Shown piece by piece: positions 6,283-13,171 of a DNA stretch of 14,404 bases. The stretch's first letter is position 1. Each line of letters opens with the position of its first letter. The notes beneath the pieces were generated by a model that had not been told where the DNA came from, searched no databases, and saw only the letters and a program-made list of their open reading frames with translations. The DNA comes from JARRRL01 sp037380725. Its GTDB lineage: Bacteria > Pseudomonadota > Gammaproteobacteria > Pseudomonadales > JANQJO01. The position numbers were made by a program, and so were the translations under genes. The stretch spans positions 1 to 14,404 of the forward strand of contig JARRRL010000025.1 of NCBI GenBank assembly GCA_037380725.1, read 5' to 3'.

Positions 6283-7722
6283 CTATTTAGCTTGCATTCC
6301 CACACGGGTCATATTTCCCCACACTTGTTTTTTGAGTATAAAACGCCACCATCCAATGATACGCCATATATTATTATACTGGCGATAGCCGAAATTCTCG
6401 ATGATGGCAGCAAATCCAAGTATCAGCAATCCTTTGGCATGGCTGAATCGCTTGAGTGATATTTCTTCCAGTACCAGTGACATGGTGCTGATAAAGACTC
6501 CAAATACAAAAAACAAGCATAAAAATGCAATCATGAATTCAGCATTCAATGCGCCCAGAAGATAAAAAAGTGGCAGAAGCACATACCCAGCCAGTTCCGC
6601 TAATGGACCTAATATGTCAAAGATAAAAATTAATGGGTAGGCAATCAGACCAATGCGTCCATATTTCGGATTCAGGAACATTTCCCGATGCTTAAAGAAT
6701 ACTTCAAGGCTTCCTTGCTGCCAGCGTATTCGCTGACTGCTGAGTACCTTCATTGTTTCCGGCACCTCCGTCCAACATACGGGCTCTGGTACAAAACGCA
6801 TTTCATAATTACGTTTATTTTTTCGGCAATATTTATGAATATTCATTACCAACTCGAAATCTTCACCAATGGTTGTTGAGCTAAAGCCGCCAACATGGAC
6901 GGCAATATCACGTCTGAAAACAGCAAATGCGCCGGAGATAATGGTTAAAATTCCGATACGACTCCATGCCAGCCTTCCCATCAAAAAGGCACGTATATAT
7001 TCTATGACCTGAAACAGTGGGAGTAACTTACGTGTTAGTCGCACCTGTTTTATCACGGCATTTTCTACGTCACAGCCATTTAGAATACGTACAGTACCCC
7101 CGGTAGCAACGACTTCATCCGGCTTATCGATAAAGGGTTGAACTGTCTTAAGCAACGCAGAAGGGTCAAGAAGGGAATCTGCATCCAGTGTACAGAAAAG
7201 AGGGTTGCGAGAAACATCAATGCCTGTATTTAATGCATCGGAGCGTCCGCCATTCTCCTTGTCCACGACCACAAGATTTGGATAAATAGAAGAGGTGTAG
7301 ATGCCCCGAATTTCTTTATGAATAAGGTGATTTTCATAGAAACGATCTGTTTTTTCTAGTTGGTATTGATCTATCAATACCTGAAGTGTGCAGTCTTTGG
7401 AGCCGTCATTAACCACGATCACTTCAAAGGATGGATACTGTGTACCCAAAGTTGCCATCACCGTATTGGAGATCGTTACCTCTTCATTATAGGCGGGGAT
7501 AATAATACTGATAGGCAGCGTAATGTTGGATGTTACCAGCCACCAGGTGTGTTCGTCTTGTCGACGCAACTTCATGCGAAGGAGTTCCATGGCCGCAAGT
7601 GGAATCTGTAATAAATAAATAAAATTCTGAAATAACCCCAGTGCCAGAATACCATAAGAGAAATATACAATCTCGGTATGAAAGAGCTGTGTAAATTCTC
7701 GTGCGGGATCAAGCCATTCCAT
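6283..7722 (-). CDS. Processive family 2 glycosyltransferase (PgaC/IcaA-like polysaccharide synthase)
   Basis: A 479-residue inner-membrane protein. An N-terminal membrane segment (about 17-47) is followed by a cytosolic GT-A domain with SIIIPAYNEEVTI (72-84), VVNDGSKD with Asp106, the DxD motif LDAD (Asp180, Asp182), ENGGRSDALNTG (156-167), the acceptor motif GEDFE (286-290) and QRIRW (330-334, the QxxRW signature). Three or four C-terminal membrane segments follow (about 356-418 and 430-445). The D, D, D, QxxRW set marks processive synthases such as those for poly-N-acetylglucosamine, cellulose and hyaluronan. The product here is unknown. It is the last gene of the operon: its ATG overlaps the end of the HEAT gene by 14 bases, and GGGAGG lies six bases upstream. 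The overlap implies coupled translation with the HEAT protein. No deacetylase, PgaD-like or PilZ protein is present nearby. Confidence 0.88.
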   Translation of the reverse strand: MEWLDPAREFTQLFHTEIVYFSYGILALGLFQNFIYLLQIPLAAMELLRMKLRRQDEHTWWLVTSNITLPISIIIPAYNEEVTISNTVMATLGTQYPSFEVIVVNDGSKDCTLQVLIDQYQLEKTDRFYENHLIHKEIRGIYTSSIYPNLVVVDKENGGRSDALNTGIDVSRNPLFCTLDADSLLDPSALLKTVQPFIDKPDEVVATGGTVRILNGCDVENAVIKQVRLTRKLLPLFQVIEYIRAFLMGRLAWSRIGILTIISGAFAVFRRDIAVHVGGFSSTTIGEDFELVMNIHKYCRKNKRNYEMRFVPEPVCWTEVPETMKVLSSQRIRWQQGSLEVFFKHREMFLNPKYGRIGLIAYPLIFIFDILGPLAELAGYVLLPLFYLLGALNAEFMIAFLCLFFVFGVFISTMSLVLEEISLKRFSHAKGLLILGFAAIIENFGYRQYNNIWRIIGWWRFILKKQVWGNMTRVGMQAK

Positions 7723-8797
7723 GTGCGTCCTCCCAGGATGAGTCCCTGTACTCTGACAAAATCATTTTGGCGCGTGCAGCACTTAAATCATCCTTTTTAG
7801 CCAGCGTTTCCAGTAGCTTTCTTCCAACAGTACCGTATGTAAGTAATATTTGGCCGGAACGCAGCCCCACCAGCCAGTTTTCGTCTTTAAGAAGGGTGCG
7901 GAGTATCTCAGCGGGTAAAGGGCTACAATGGCTGGCACAACTGGCGGTATATTGACGTACCCGCCAATCACTATCGCACATTCCAGATTTCAGTAATGAG
8001 GCATCAACCGGTTCTTTTGCCTCAAACAAAGCAAGATAGGCCAATGCTCTCAATTCATCATTTTTATGATGGCACAATGCTGTTGCGGCAGAAATAATCT
8101 GTTCGATGCTATCGGTCTGAATAAGCGCCATTAATAAAGCAATCTTAATGCGCAGGGGAATATTTTTTTGTTTAATATAACTCGCTAACTGTTCAGAAAT
8201 ATTATTACCGAAACGTTGAAACACATCACTCATGAGTGGAACAGAAATATTCTTCTGCCGTTTAAATACTCTAATTATTACGGGTAATAGGGTTGTATCT
8301 TTTGTGTGTGCCAAGGCTTCTACCGCAGCGTATTGTACCAACGGATGATTGTCTTTTAATAAATCTATTAATTCTTGCTTAACGCGCTTGTCAAGCCAGT
8401 GCGCAATTAAATTGATGGCAGCGATTTTGCGTGGCCGATTCCGGTTGTGTAATTTTTTCAGTGCCCATTCATATAATCCGATTTCTTTTAGGGAATCCAA
8501 TAGCCGTTGATAGGAGCCACCCTTAAGTGTGCGCAATAAAGTAGGAACGACTTCTGCTACCCGTTCCATATCCTTCTCTGTTTTAAGAAGGGTGTTTCTC
8601 AGGTCCTTGAGAGGGTTTGATAAATGAACAAGCAGTTGCTGCTGAATTTCCTTCTGTCGTGTTAATTTTCTATCTTTAATGCGATCTCTGAAGAATCGTA
8701 AGCCCACGAGTGTAAAGAATACAGTGAGTGATAGAGCGCATGAAATCAATGTTACCGGCCATACATAGCTACTCACAATTTCGTTAAATGAAGGCAT
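7709..8797 (-). CDS. Membrane-anchored HEAT-repeat protein
   Basis: A 362-residue protein. Residues about 13-35 (WPVTLISCALSLTVFFTLVGLRF) form one membrane segment, followed at once by a strongly basic stretch (RFFRDRIKDRKLTRQKE). The positive-inside rule then places the rest in the cytosol. From about 100 to 350 it consists of paired amphipathic helices with HEAT/PBS-lyase-like units, for example LIDLLKDNHPLVQYAAVEAL, CHHKNDELRALAYLAL and CDSDWRVRQYTA. HEAT arrays are protein-interaction scaffolds, and no catalytic motif is seen. It sits between the outer-membrane barrel gene and the glycosyltransferase, overlapping the latter by 14 bases. A role as scaffold or signal receiver for the synthase is inferred, not shown. 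ATG at 8797 has GAGGG about 8 bases upstream. Confidence 0.82.
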   Translation of the reverse strand: MPSFNEIVSSYVWPVTLISCALSLTVFFTLVGLRFFRDRIKDRKLTRQKEIQQQLLVHLSNPLKDLRNTLLKTEKDMERVAEVVPTLLRTLKGGSYQRLLDSLKEIGLYEWALKKLHNRNRPRKIAAINLIAHWLDKRVKQELIDLLKDNHPLVQYAAVEALAHTKDTTLLPVIIRVFKRQKNISVPLMSDVFQRFGNNISEQLASYIKQKNIPLRIKIALLMALIQTDSIEQIISAATALCHHKNDELRALAYLALFEAKEPVDASLLKSGMCDSDWRVRQYTASCASHCSPLPAEILRTLLKDENWLVGLRSGQILLTYGTVGRKLLETLAKKDDLSAARAKMILSEYRDSSWEDAHGMA

Positions 8798-8857
8798 CTT
8801 CAGGCCCTCTTTTTTGCATAGTATTATCCAGTGTGTCTGCTAAGACGACAATGGGGG

Positions 8858-8869
8858 TGCTAATTAGCA
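8858..8869. repeat. Palindrome in the intercistronic gap
   Basis: TGCTAATTAGCA is a perfect 12-base palindrome in the 84-base gap between the YaiO-like and HEAT genes, the largest gap in the operon. It could be a protein-binding site or a small mRNA hairpin. There is no T-run, so it is not a clear terminator. Confidence 0.3.
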
Positions 8870-8881
8870 AATAGTTAGACA

Positions 8882-10066
8882 TTAAAATTTTACCGAGATA
8901 GCTGTTGAAACGATATGACGGATGAAAGAATTTTCCCTGTCTTCTCTGGCGTAGGAGGCATGCACAGCGATCCGAGGAGTCATTTGATAAGAGAATCCCC
9001 CGAAATGGGCCTTGGTATTAACGGTCAGAAAATCTTCCGTCTCAGGTGCATTACTTAACCCAGAAAAAATTCGCAGTTCAGGAAGTGGCGTTTGCCAATC
9101 CAGACGGGTTGACCATCCTTCCAAATGTTTATTGTTTTCATCGATGACATTGATCTGGTTGGCATGAACTTGCCAGTTATCAAGAAACTGATAGCGTATT
9201 CCTGGCTTGATAACCGTAGTTTCAAGCGTTGTGTAGCGATCATGTTGAAAATGCACCATCAACCACGTGTTGCCCAGATGTTTATGGTCAAAAATAAGCC
9301 GTGCTTCCCCACCGGTTTTAATACGCCATTTAGGGATAAACATGGAATCCGGTGTATAGCCAACACTGATGTGTCCGTTGTAGACATCATTAAAAATATG
9401 GACGATACCTAATTCATAATGCTCATTATGCACTTTTCTACGCTCTATATTTTCAGTACGAAAATGGACAAGCGTATCATCTCTCATCCAGTGACCAATT
9501 TGCAGGAAATACTGATGCCAGTCCGGCTGTGGACGGCGAGAAAAATCACTGTTCTCATAGCCAAAATCCATTTGCGACTTGAAAGATTTTGGATCGGGTG
9601 GGGCATTCTTGGCCCGTGTTATAGAAGCAGCCAATGCCTGGGCATCTGCATAATCGGGATGCGCTGCAAGCACTTCCTGCACCATGGATTCCGCTAATTC
9701 ATAATTTTGATTCCAGCTGTGCAAACGAGCAAGCTCGAGCCGAATATCATGATTTTCCGGTGAGAGGGCTAATGCCTTCTCCTGTGATGCCATTGCCTCA
9801 GCACGCTTTTCCTGAAAACGCTGCACCAACCCAAGCTGGAACCACAGTTCGGCGTTATTCTGGTCTTTTTCAATGAGGGAGAGAAAAAGCTTCTCAGCGC
9901 TCGCGTAATTGCCTTCTTTTTTTAGCGTTAATGCCTGTTCATAAGAAACCGGTTCCGCCCTAATGGGGGAAGCATATGAGATGAACAATAGGATAAGTAG
10001 AGCGCAGGTTATATCACACAGTTTTACGACGCCGTAAAATGCCTGAAACCCTTGCCGCCACTTCAT
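8882..10066 (-). CDS. TPR plus YaiO-like outer-membrane beta-barrel protein
   Basis: A 394-residue exported protein. The N-terminus has a basic region and a hydrophobic core (CDITCALLILLFISYASPIRA) with likely cleavage after Ala37. Residues about 40-150 form three TPR-like helix pairs (EGNYASAEKLFLSLIEKD, AELWFQLGLVQRFQEKRAEA, NYELAESMVQEVLAAHPDYA). From about 162 on, alternating amphipathic strands rich in Tyr, Trp and His form a barrel, ending in the terminal Phe typical of BAM substrates. This layout matches YaiO-family proteins and, in miniature, the periplasmic TPR plus barrel of PgaA. It could be the outer-membrane exit for a polymer made by the glycosyltransferase two genes on; that is inferred. 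The start lies inside the 3' end of the upstream gene. ATG at 10066 gives a 53-base overlap. ATGs at 10072 and 10096 (the latter with GGAG only 3 bases away) are alternatives. Confidence 0.83.
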   Translation of the reverse strand: MKWRQGFQAFYGVVKLCDITCALLILLFISYASPIRAEPVSYEQALTLKKEGNYASAEKLFLSLIEKDQNNAELWFQLGLVQRFQEKRAEAMASQEKALALSPENHDIRLELARLHSWNQNYELAESMVQEVLAAHPDYADAQALAASITRAKNAPPDPKSFKSQMDFGYENSDFSRRPQPDWHQYFLQIGHWMRDDTLVHFRTENIERRKVHNEHYELGIVHIFNDVYNGHISVGYTPDSMFIPKWRIKTGGEARLIFDHKHLGNTWLMVHFQHDRYTTLETTVIKPGIRYQFLDNWQVHANQINVIDENNKHLEGWSTRLDWQTPLPELRIFSGLSNAPETEDFLTVNTKAHFGGFSYQMTPRIAVHASYAREDRENSFIRHIVSTAISVKF

Positions 10067-11600
10067 CCACATCAAACGGTTTTGTAATGTAGTCATTCGC
10101 TCCGCTTTCCAATCCCTGTAAAATATTTTCCTGCTGCCTTTTTGCTGTTAATACCACAACAGGCATATCTGCTGTTGTGGGATTATTCTTGATCTGCTTT
10201 AGTACGGCCAGACCGTCCATCCCCGGCATCATCATGTCCAGTATGGTCAGATCAGGTTGCTCCGCTTGCATGCGTGCCAGTGCTTCATTGCCATGTTTTG
10301 CCGTCAAGACTGTATATCCCATACGGTGAAAACGCTGTGATAACAGGTCGCGAATCAATTCATCGTCATCTGCTACAAGAATACGGGTTTTATGACGTTG
10401 CAAGATGCTTAAAATACGGTTAACTAATTCCGACAACTGAAACGGTTTTGTGATGTAATCCAATGCTCCGGAAGAAATGCCCTTAATGACATTTTCATCC
10501 TCATCCCGGCGTGTTAGCATAATAATGGGTATTGTCTGAAACTCTGGGTCGGATTTGAGCGTTTCCAAAACCTCAAACCCGGTCATCTTCGGCATATTTA
10601 CATCCAGAACAATCAGATCGGGTTTATCAGCAAAAGAATGCGCCTTTATCCATTCTAATATATCAAGCACTTTTTTGCCGTTTTCCGCCTGTATAATTTT
10701 ACACTTTGCCTGCTGCAAACCATACTTTAACAAGTCACGCACCAGTTCATCGTCATCAGCTACCACTAGAGTGAAGTCGTGGTCTTTGGTCGTGCCGTTG
10801 CTTTTTTCAAAAACAGGATACCCTTTTCCATCTGGCTTTAACTCTGTCTTAACAATAGAACGGGCTTCCTTCAGGAAAACTTGGAAAGCGTTTATCAATT
10901 CTTTATAAATAGTTTTAAGAGGCGTCCCTTTCATTAATTGGTTGAGATAATGTTCAACCTGCGCGGCGTAATTATTTAATTCAGGAAAGCCAAACGTTTG
11001 CGATGAACCAGCAAGCTTATGAATGCGTGTACGAATATCCGACAATTCTTCTTTGTCGGGACTGACTTTATTTAATTGGATCGTAAACGCTTCAAATAAA
11101 GTAATCCAATTCTGTAGCCTATGCAAAAAACGCTGCTGAATTTTTTCTACTATGTCAGATGGGTCACCGTGCTGTTTTGATAAGCCAGTCGGACCTAATT
11201 CCACAGCGTTTTGCTTATGCGCTTCACTCTCCCTTTGAAAATGGGTTGCTAATAAATTAGCAATTTGTTCTGCCGGCATATCGTTCTTTTTTAGAAAAGC
11301 CAGTGGAGTATATTTTTTTGATTCTTTTTCCATGGCTTCTGTGCGATTTCCACTCAAGAACAATATAGGAAAATTTTTGCTGATGGATCGAATATGCGCT
11401 GCTACCTCTGTTCCTTCTCCATCCGACAAATGCCAGTCCGTAAGAACCGCATCATATGTTTGTGGGTCAAATGTTTGTTTTGCTGCTTTCACGCTTTCCA
11501 CGGTATCTGCAGTTACGTTATACTCCTGCAGATGAATTGTTAGCAATTCTGAATAATCCTCATCATCATCTACATAAAGAATATTCCCTCTATTTGTCAT
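10014..11600 (-). CDS. Multi-receiver phosphorelay protein, REC-Hpt-REC-REC
   Basis: A 528-residue cytosolic signalling protein. REC1 (about 5-122) has acidic Asp11-13, phospho-acceptor Asp55 (VLTDWHLSDGEG), Ser83 and Lys104/105. An Hpt domain (about 150-250) has the motif IHKLAGSSQTFG with His194. REC2 (about 276-400) has Asp333 (VLDVNMPKMTG), Thr363 and Lys385. REC3 (about 405-525) has Asp455 (ILDMMMPGMDG), Thr485 and Lys507. All three receivers keep the residues for phosphorylation. There is no DNA-binding, GGDEF, EAL or other output domain. The start at 11600 is chosen because AAGGAAGG lies about 9 bases upstream and because REC1 begins directly after it. A longer frame exists upstream, but it reads through the 3' end of the preceding kinase. 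It overlaps that kinase gene by 11 bases. It probably acts as a phosphorelay hub whose partners are the neighbouring kinases. Confidence 0.88.
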   Translation of the reverse strand: MTNRGNILYVDDDEDYSELLTIHLQEYNVTADTVESVKAAKQTFDPQTYDAVLTDWHLSDGEGTEVAAHIRSISKNFPILFLSGNRTEAMEKESKKYTPLAFLKKNDMPAEQIANLLATHFQRESEAHKQNAVELGPTGLSKQHGDPSDIVEKIQQRFLHRLQNWITLFEAFTIQLNKVSPDKEELSDIRTRIHKLAGSSQTFGFPELNNYAAQVEHYLNQLMKGTPLKTIYKELINAFQVFLKEARSIVKTELKPDGKGYPVFEKSNGTTKDHDFTLVVADDDELVRDLLKYGLQQAKCKIIQAENGKKVLDILEWIKAHSFADKPDLIVLDVNMPKMTGFEVLETLKSDPEFQTIPIIMLTRRDEDENVIKGISSGALDYITKPFQLSELVNRILSILQRHKTRILVADDDELIRDLLSQRFHRMGYTVLTAKHGNEALARMQAEQPDLTILDMMMPGMDGLAVLKQIKNNPTTADMPVVVLTAKRQQENILQGLESGANDYITKPFDVDEVAARVSGILRRRKTV

Positions 11601-12690
11601 GTGGCAAGTCCTTCCTTGAAATTGTAAAATAAAAGGCTGTGCCTTTTGTTTTTTCGGATTCACACCAAATATTGCCACCGTGCCGCTCAACAATTTTTTT
11701 GCAGGTGGCGAGCCCAAGGCCGGTGCCAGGATATTTTTCTTCATTGGGCGAATGAAGCCTTTTGAATGGATTAAATACTACCGTGTAAAATTTTTCTGGA
11801 ATTCCGATGCCATTGTCTTTTATGGAAACGCAGCACGTGCCATCTCTCATTTCGGCGCTGATGTGTACAGTGGGTGTTTCTTGATCGCAGTATTTAATGC
11901 CATTGCCGATAAGGTTTTGTAAAAGCTGTATTAATTGAGGTAGGTTTCCTGTTACTTCTGGCAATGTATCGTGAGTGATGTGAGCATTACGTTCTTTGAT
12001 CACAAGACTAAGATTTTCAAGGGCATGGTGTAATGCCGATTCCAGTGAAACGGTTTCAAATGTAATATCATTTCGGGTTACCTTGTTATATTCATTCAGC
12101 GTTTCAATAAGTGCTTGCATTCGCTTGCCAGATTTATTCACGCGTTGACAATATTCACTTACTTTTTCATGTTCTCCCTTCTCAACAGCTTTTGTAATAA
12201 GATCGCTAAATCCCCGTATGTTTCTTATGGGAGCAACAAGATCGTGTGCTAATATTTCAGCAAAATTTTCTAATGCTTCTCGTTGTTCGTTTACCTGTCT
12301 ATTTAAATTAGCTTTTTCCAATGCATTTTCAACTAAGTGTTTAATAGACTCTGCTGTGATGGCTCGCTTTGGGATATAGTCAGAGGCTCCGCGCTTGATG
12401 GCTTCAGCAGCTACCATTTCATCCCCTTGTCCCGTTGCCATGATGATCGCCATATACGGTATTTTTTTATGAAGTAATTCCACTCCCACCAATCCGTTTT
12501 GTCCGGGCATTTGGTAATCCAGTATGGCACAATCAAACGATTGATTCTCACAAACAGTTATCACTTCATTCATATTCACCGCTTCTGTGATTTCACATGA
12601 TAGTCTGGCTTGTTTTAATGCCCGTTTGACCTGCTTGCGATCACCATCATCATCGTCGGCTATTAGTATCGAAAAAGTCTTTACTGACAT
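11590..12690 (-). CDS. Receiver-histidine kinase fusion
   Basis: A 366-residue cytosolic protein with no membrane segment. An N-terminal REC domain (about 5-120) has Asp12-15, phospho-acceptor Asp58 (AILDYQMPGQNG), Thr86 and Lys108. A short helical linker (120-140) is followed by a HisKA domain with FAEILAHDLVAPIRNI and phospho-acceptor His149, and then a HATPase domain with N-box NLIGNGIKY (Asn263), DNGIGIP (292-298) and GTGLGLATCKK (322-332). All catalytic residues appear intact. This REC-first order is usual for kinases whose activity is set by phosphorylation from another kinase, so it may sit in the middle of the relay. It lies 15 bases after the single-receiver gene and overlaps the REC-Hpt-REC-REC gene by 11 bases, so co-expression is very likely. 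Confidence 0.9.
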   Translation of the reverse strand: MSVKTFSILIADDDDGDRKQVKRALKQARLSCEITEAVNMNEVITVCENQSFDCAILDYQMPGQNGLVGVELLHKKIPYMAIIMATGQGDEMVAAEAIKRGASDYIPKRAITAESIKHLVENALEKANLNRQVNEQREALENFAEILAHDLVAPIRNIRGFSDLITKAVEKGEHEKVSEYCQRVNKSGKRMQALIETLNEYNKVTRNDITFETVSLESALHHALENLSLVIKERNAHITHDTLPEVTGNLPQLIQLLQNLIGNGIKYCDQETPTVHISAEMRDGTCCVSIKDNGIGIPEKFYTVVFNPFKRLHSPNEEKYPGTGLGLATCKKIVERHGGNIWCESEKTKGTAFYFTISRKDLPHDK

Positions 12691-12705
12691 TTGATCTCAC
12701 TTGGT

Positions 12706-13161
12706 TTACTGATTTGGCAATTCGACGAGCTTCCAGTAACTATCAATCATGCTCACCAAATTGAGAAAATCCTGCCCGGCTGTTTCTTTTACAATGTACC
12801 CCGCCACGTTCAATTCATATGCTTTTGCCTTATCCTCCTCGCTTTTAGAAGTACTAAGAATAAAGACAATACTTTTTTTCAATTCCGGGTCTTTTCTTAA
12901 TTCCTGAACAAATTGGATACCGTTCATGCGTGGCATGTTTAAATCCACCAATAATATGTATGGTGTAGGTATTTTTTCTTTACCACTTTCTCCACGTAGA
13001 ATCTCTAGCGCTTCGATACCATCGATTGCCCGTACAATGGGATTGACAACTTTTGCCTTGGAAAAGGTGCGTTTGACTGCTTTGGCGTCACCATCATCGT
13101 CCTCCACTAAAAGAATATTCAATGGTCTTGTCTTGTCTTTTTTTAATAATATTTCTACCAT
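12706..13161 (-). CDS. Single-domain response regulator (Rcp1/CheY-like)
   Basis: A 151-residue protein that is entirely one receiver domain: ILLVEDDDGDAKAVKR with the acidic pocket Asp21-23, phospho-acceptor Asp73 in LLVDLNMPRMNG, the FILSTSK switch segment and a conserved Lys in GYIVKETAG. The DLNMPRMNG and STSKSEEDKAKAYELNVAGY segments are typical of Rcp1-type regulators that partner with PAS or phytochrome-type kinases. There is no output domain, so it acts by phosphotransfer or by binding a partner. The start is ATG at 13161, with AAGGAT 6-10 bases upstream; a longer frame to 13272 would overlap the kinase gene and adds no domain. It lies 10 bases downstream of the PAS kinase stop. Confidence 0.88.
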   Translation of the reverse strand: MVEILLKKDKTRPLNILLVEDDDGDAKAVKRTFSKAKVVNPIVRAIDGIEALEILRGESGKEKIPTPYILLVDLNMPRMNGIQFVQELRKDPELKKSIVFILSTSKSEEDKAKAYELNVAGYIVKETAGQDFLNLVSMIDSYWKLVELPNQ

Positions 13162-13171
13162 AATGGTATCC

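Noticed and set aside
8798..8881. An internal promoter or terminator splitting the right-hand operon
   Set aside because: The gap is only 84 bases and contains a palindrome but no T-run and no clear -35/-10 pair on the minus strand.
11601..11744. A 48-codon N-terminal extension of the REC-Hpt-REC-REC protein
   Set aside because: It lies entirely within the 3' end of the upstream kinase gene, has no domain, and the ATG at 11600 has a strong ribosome-binding site directly before the receiver domain.
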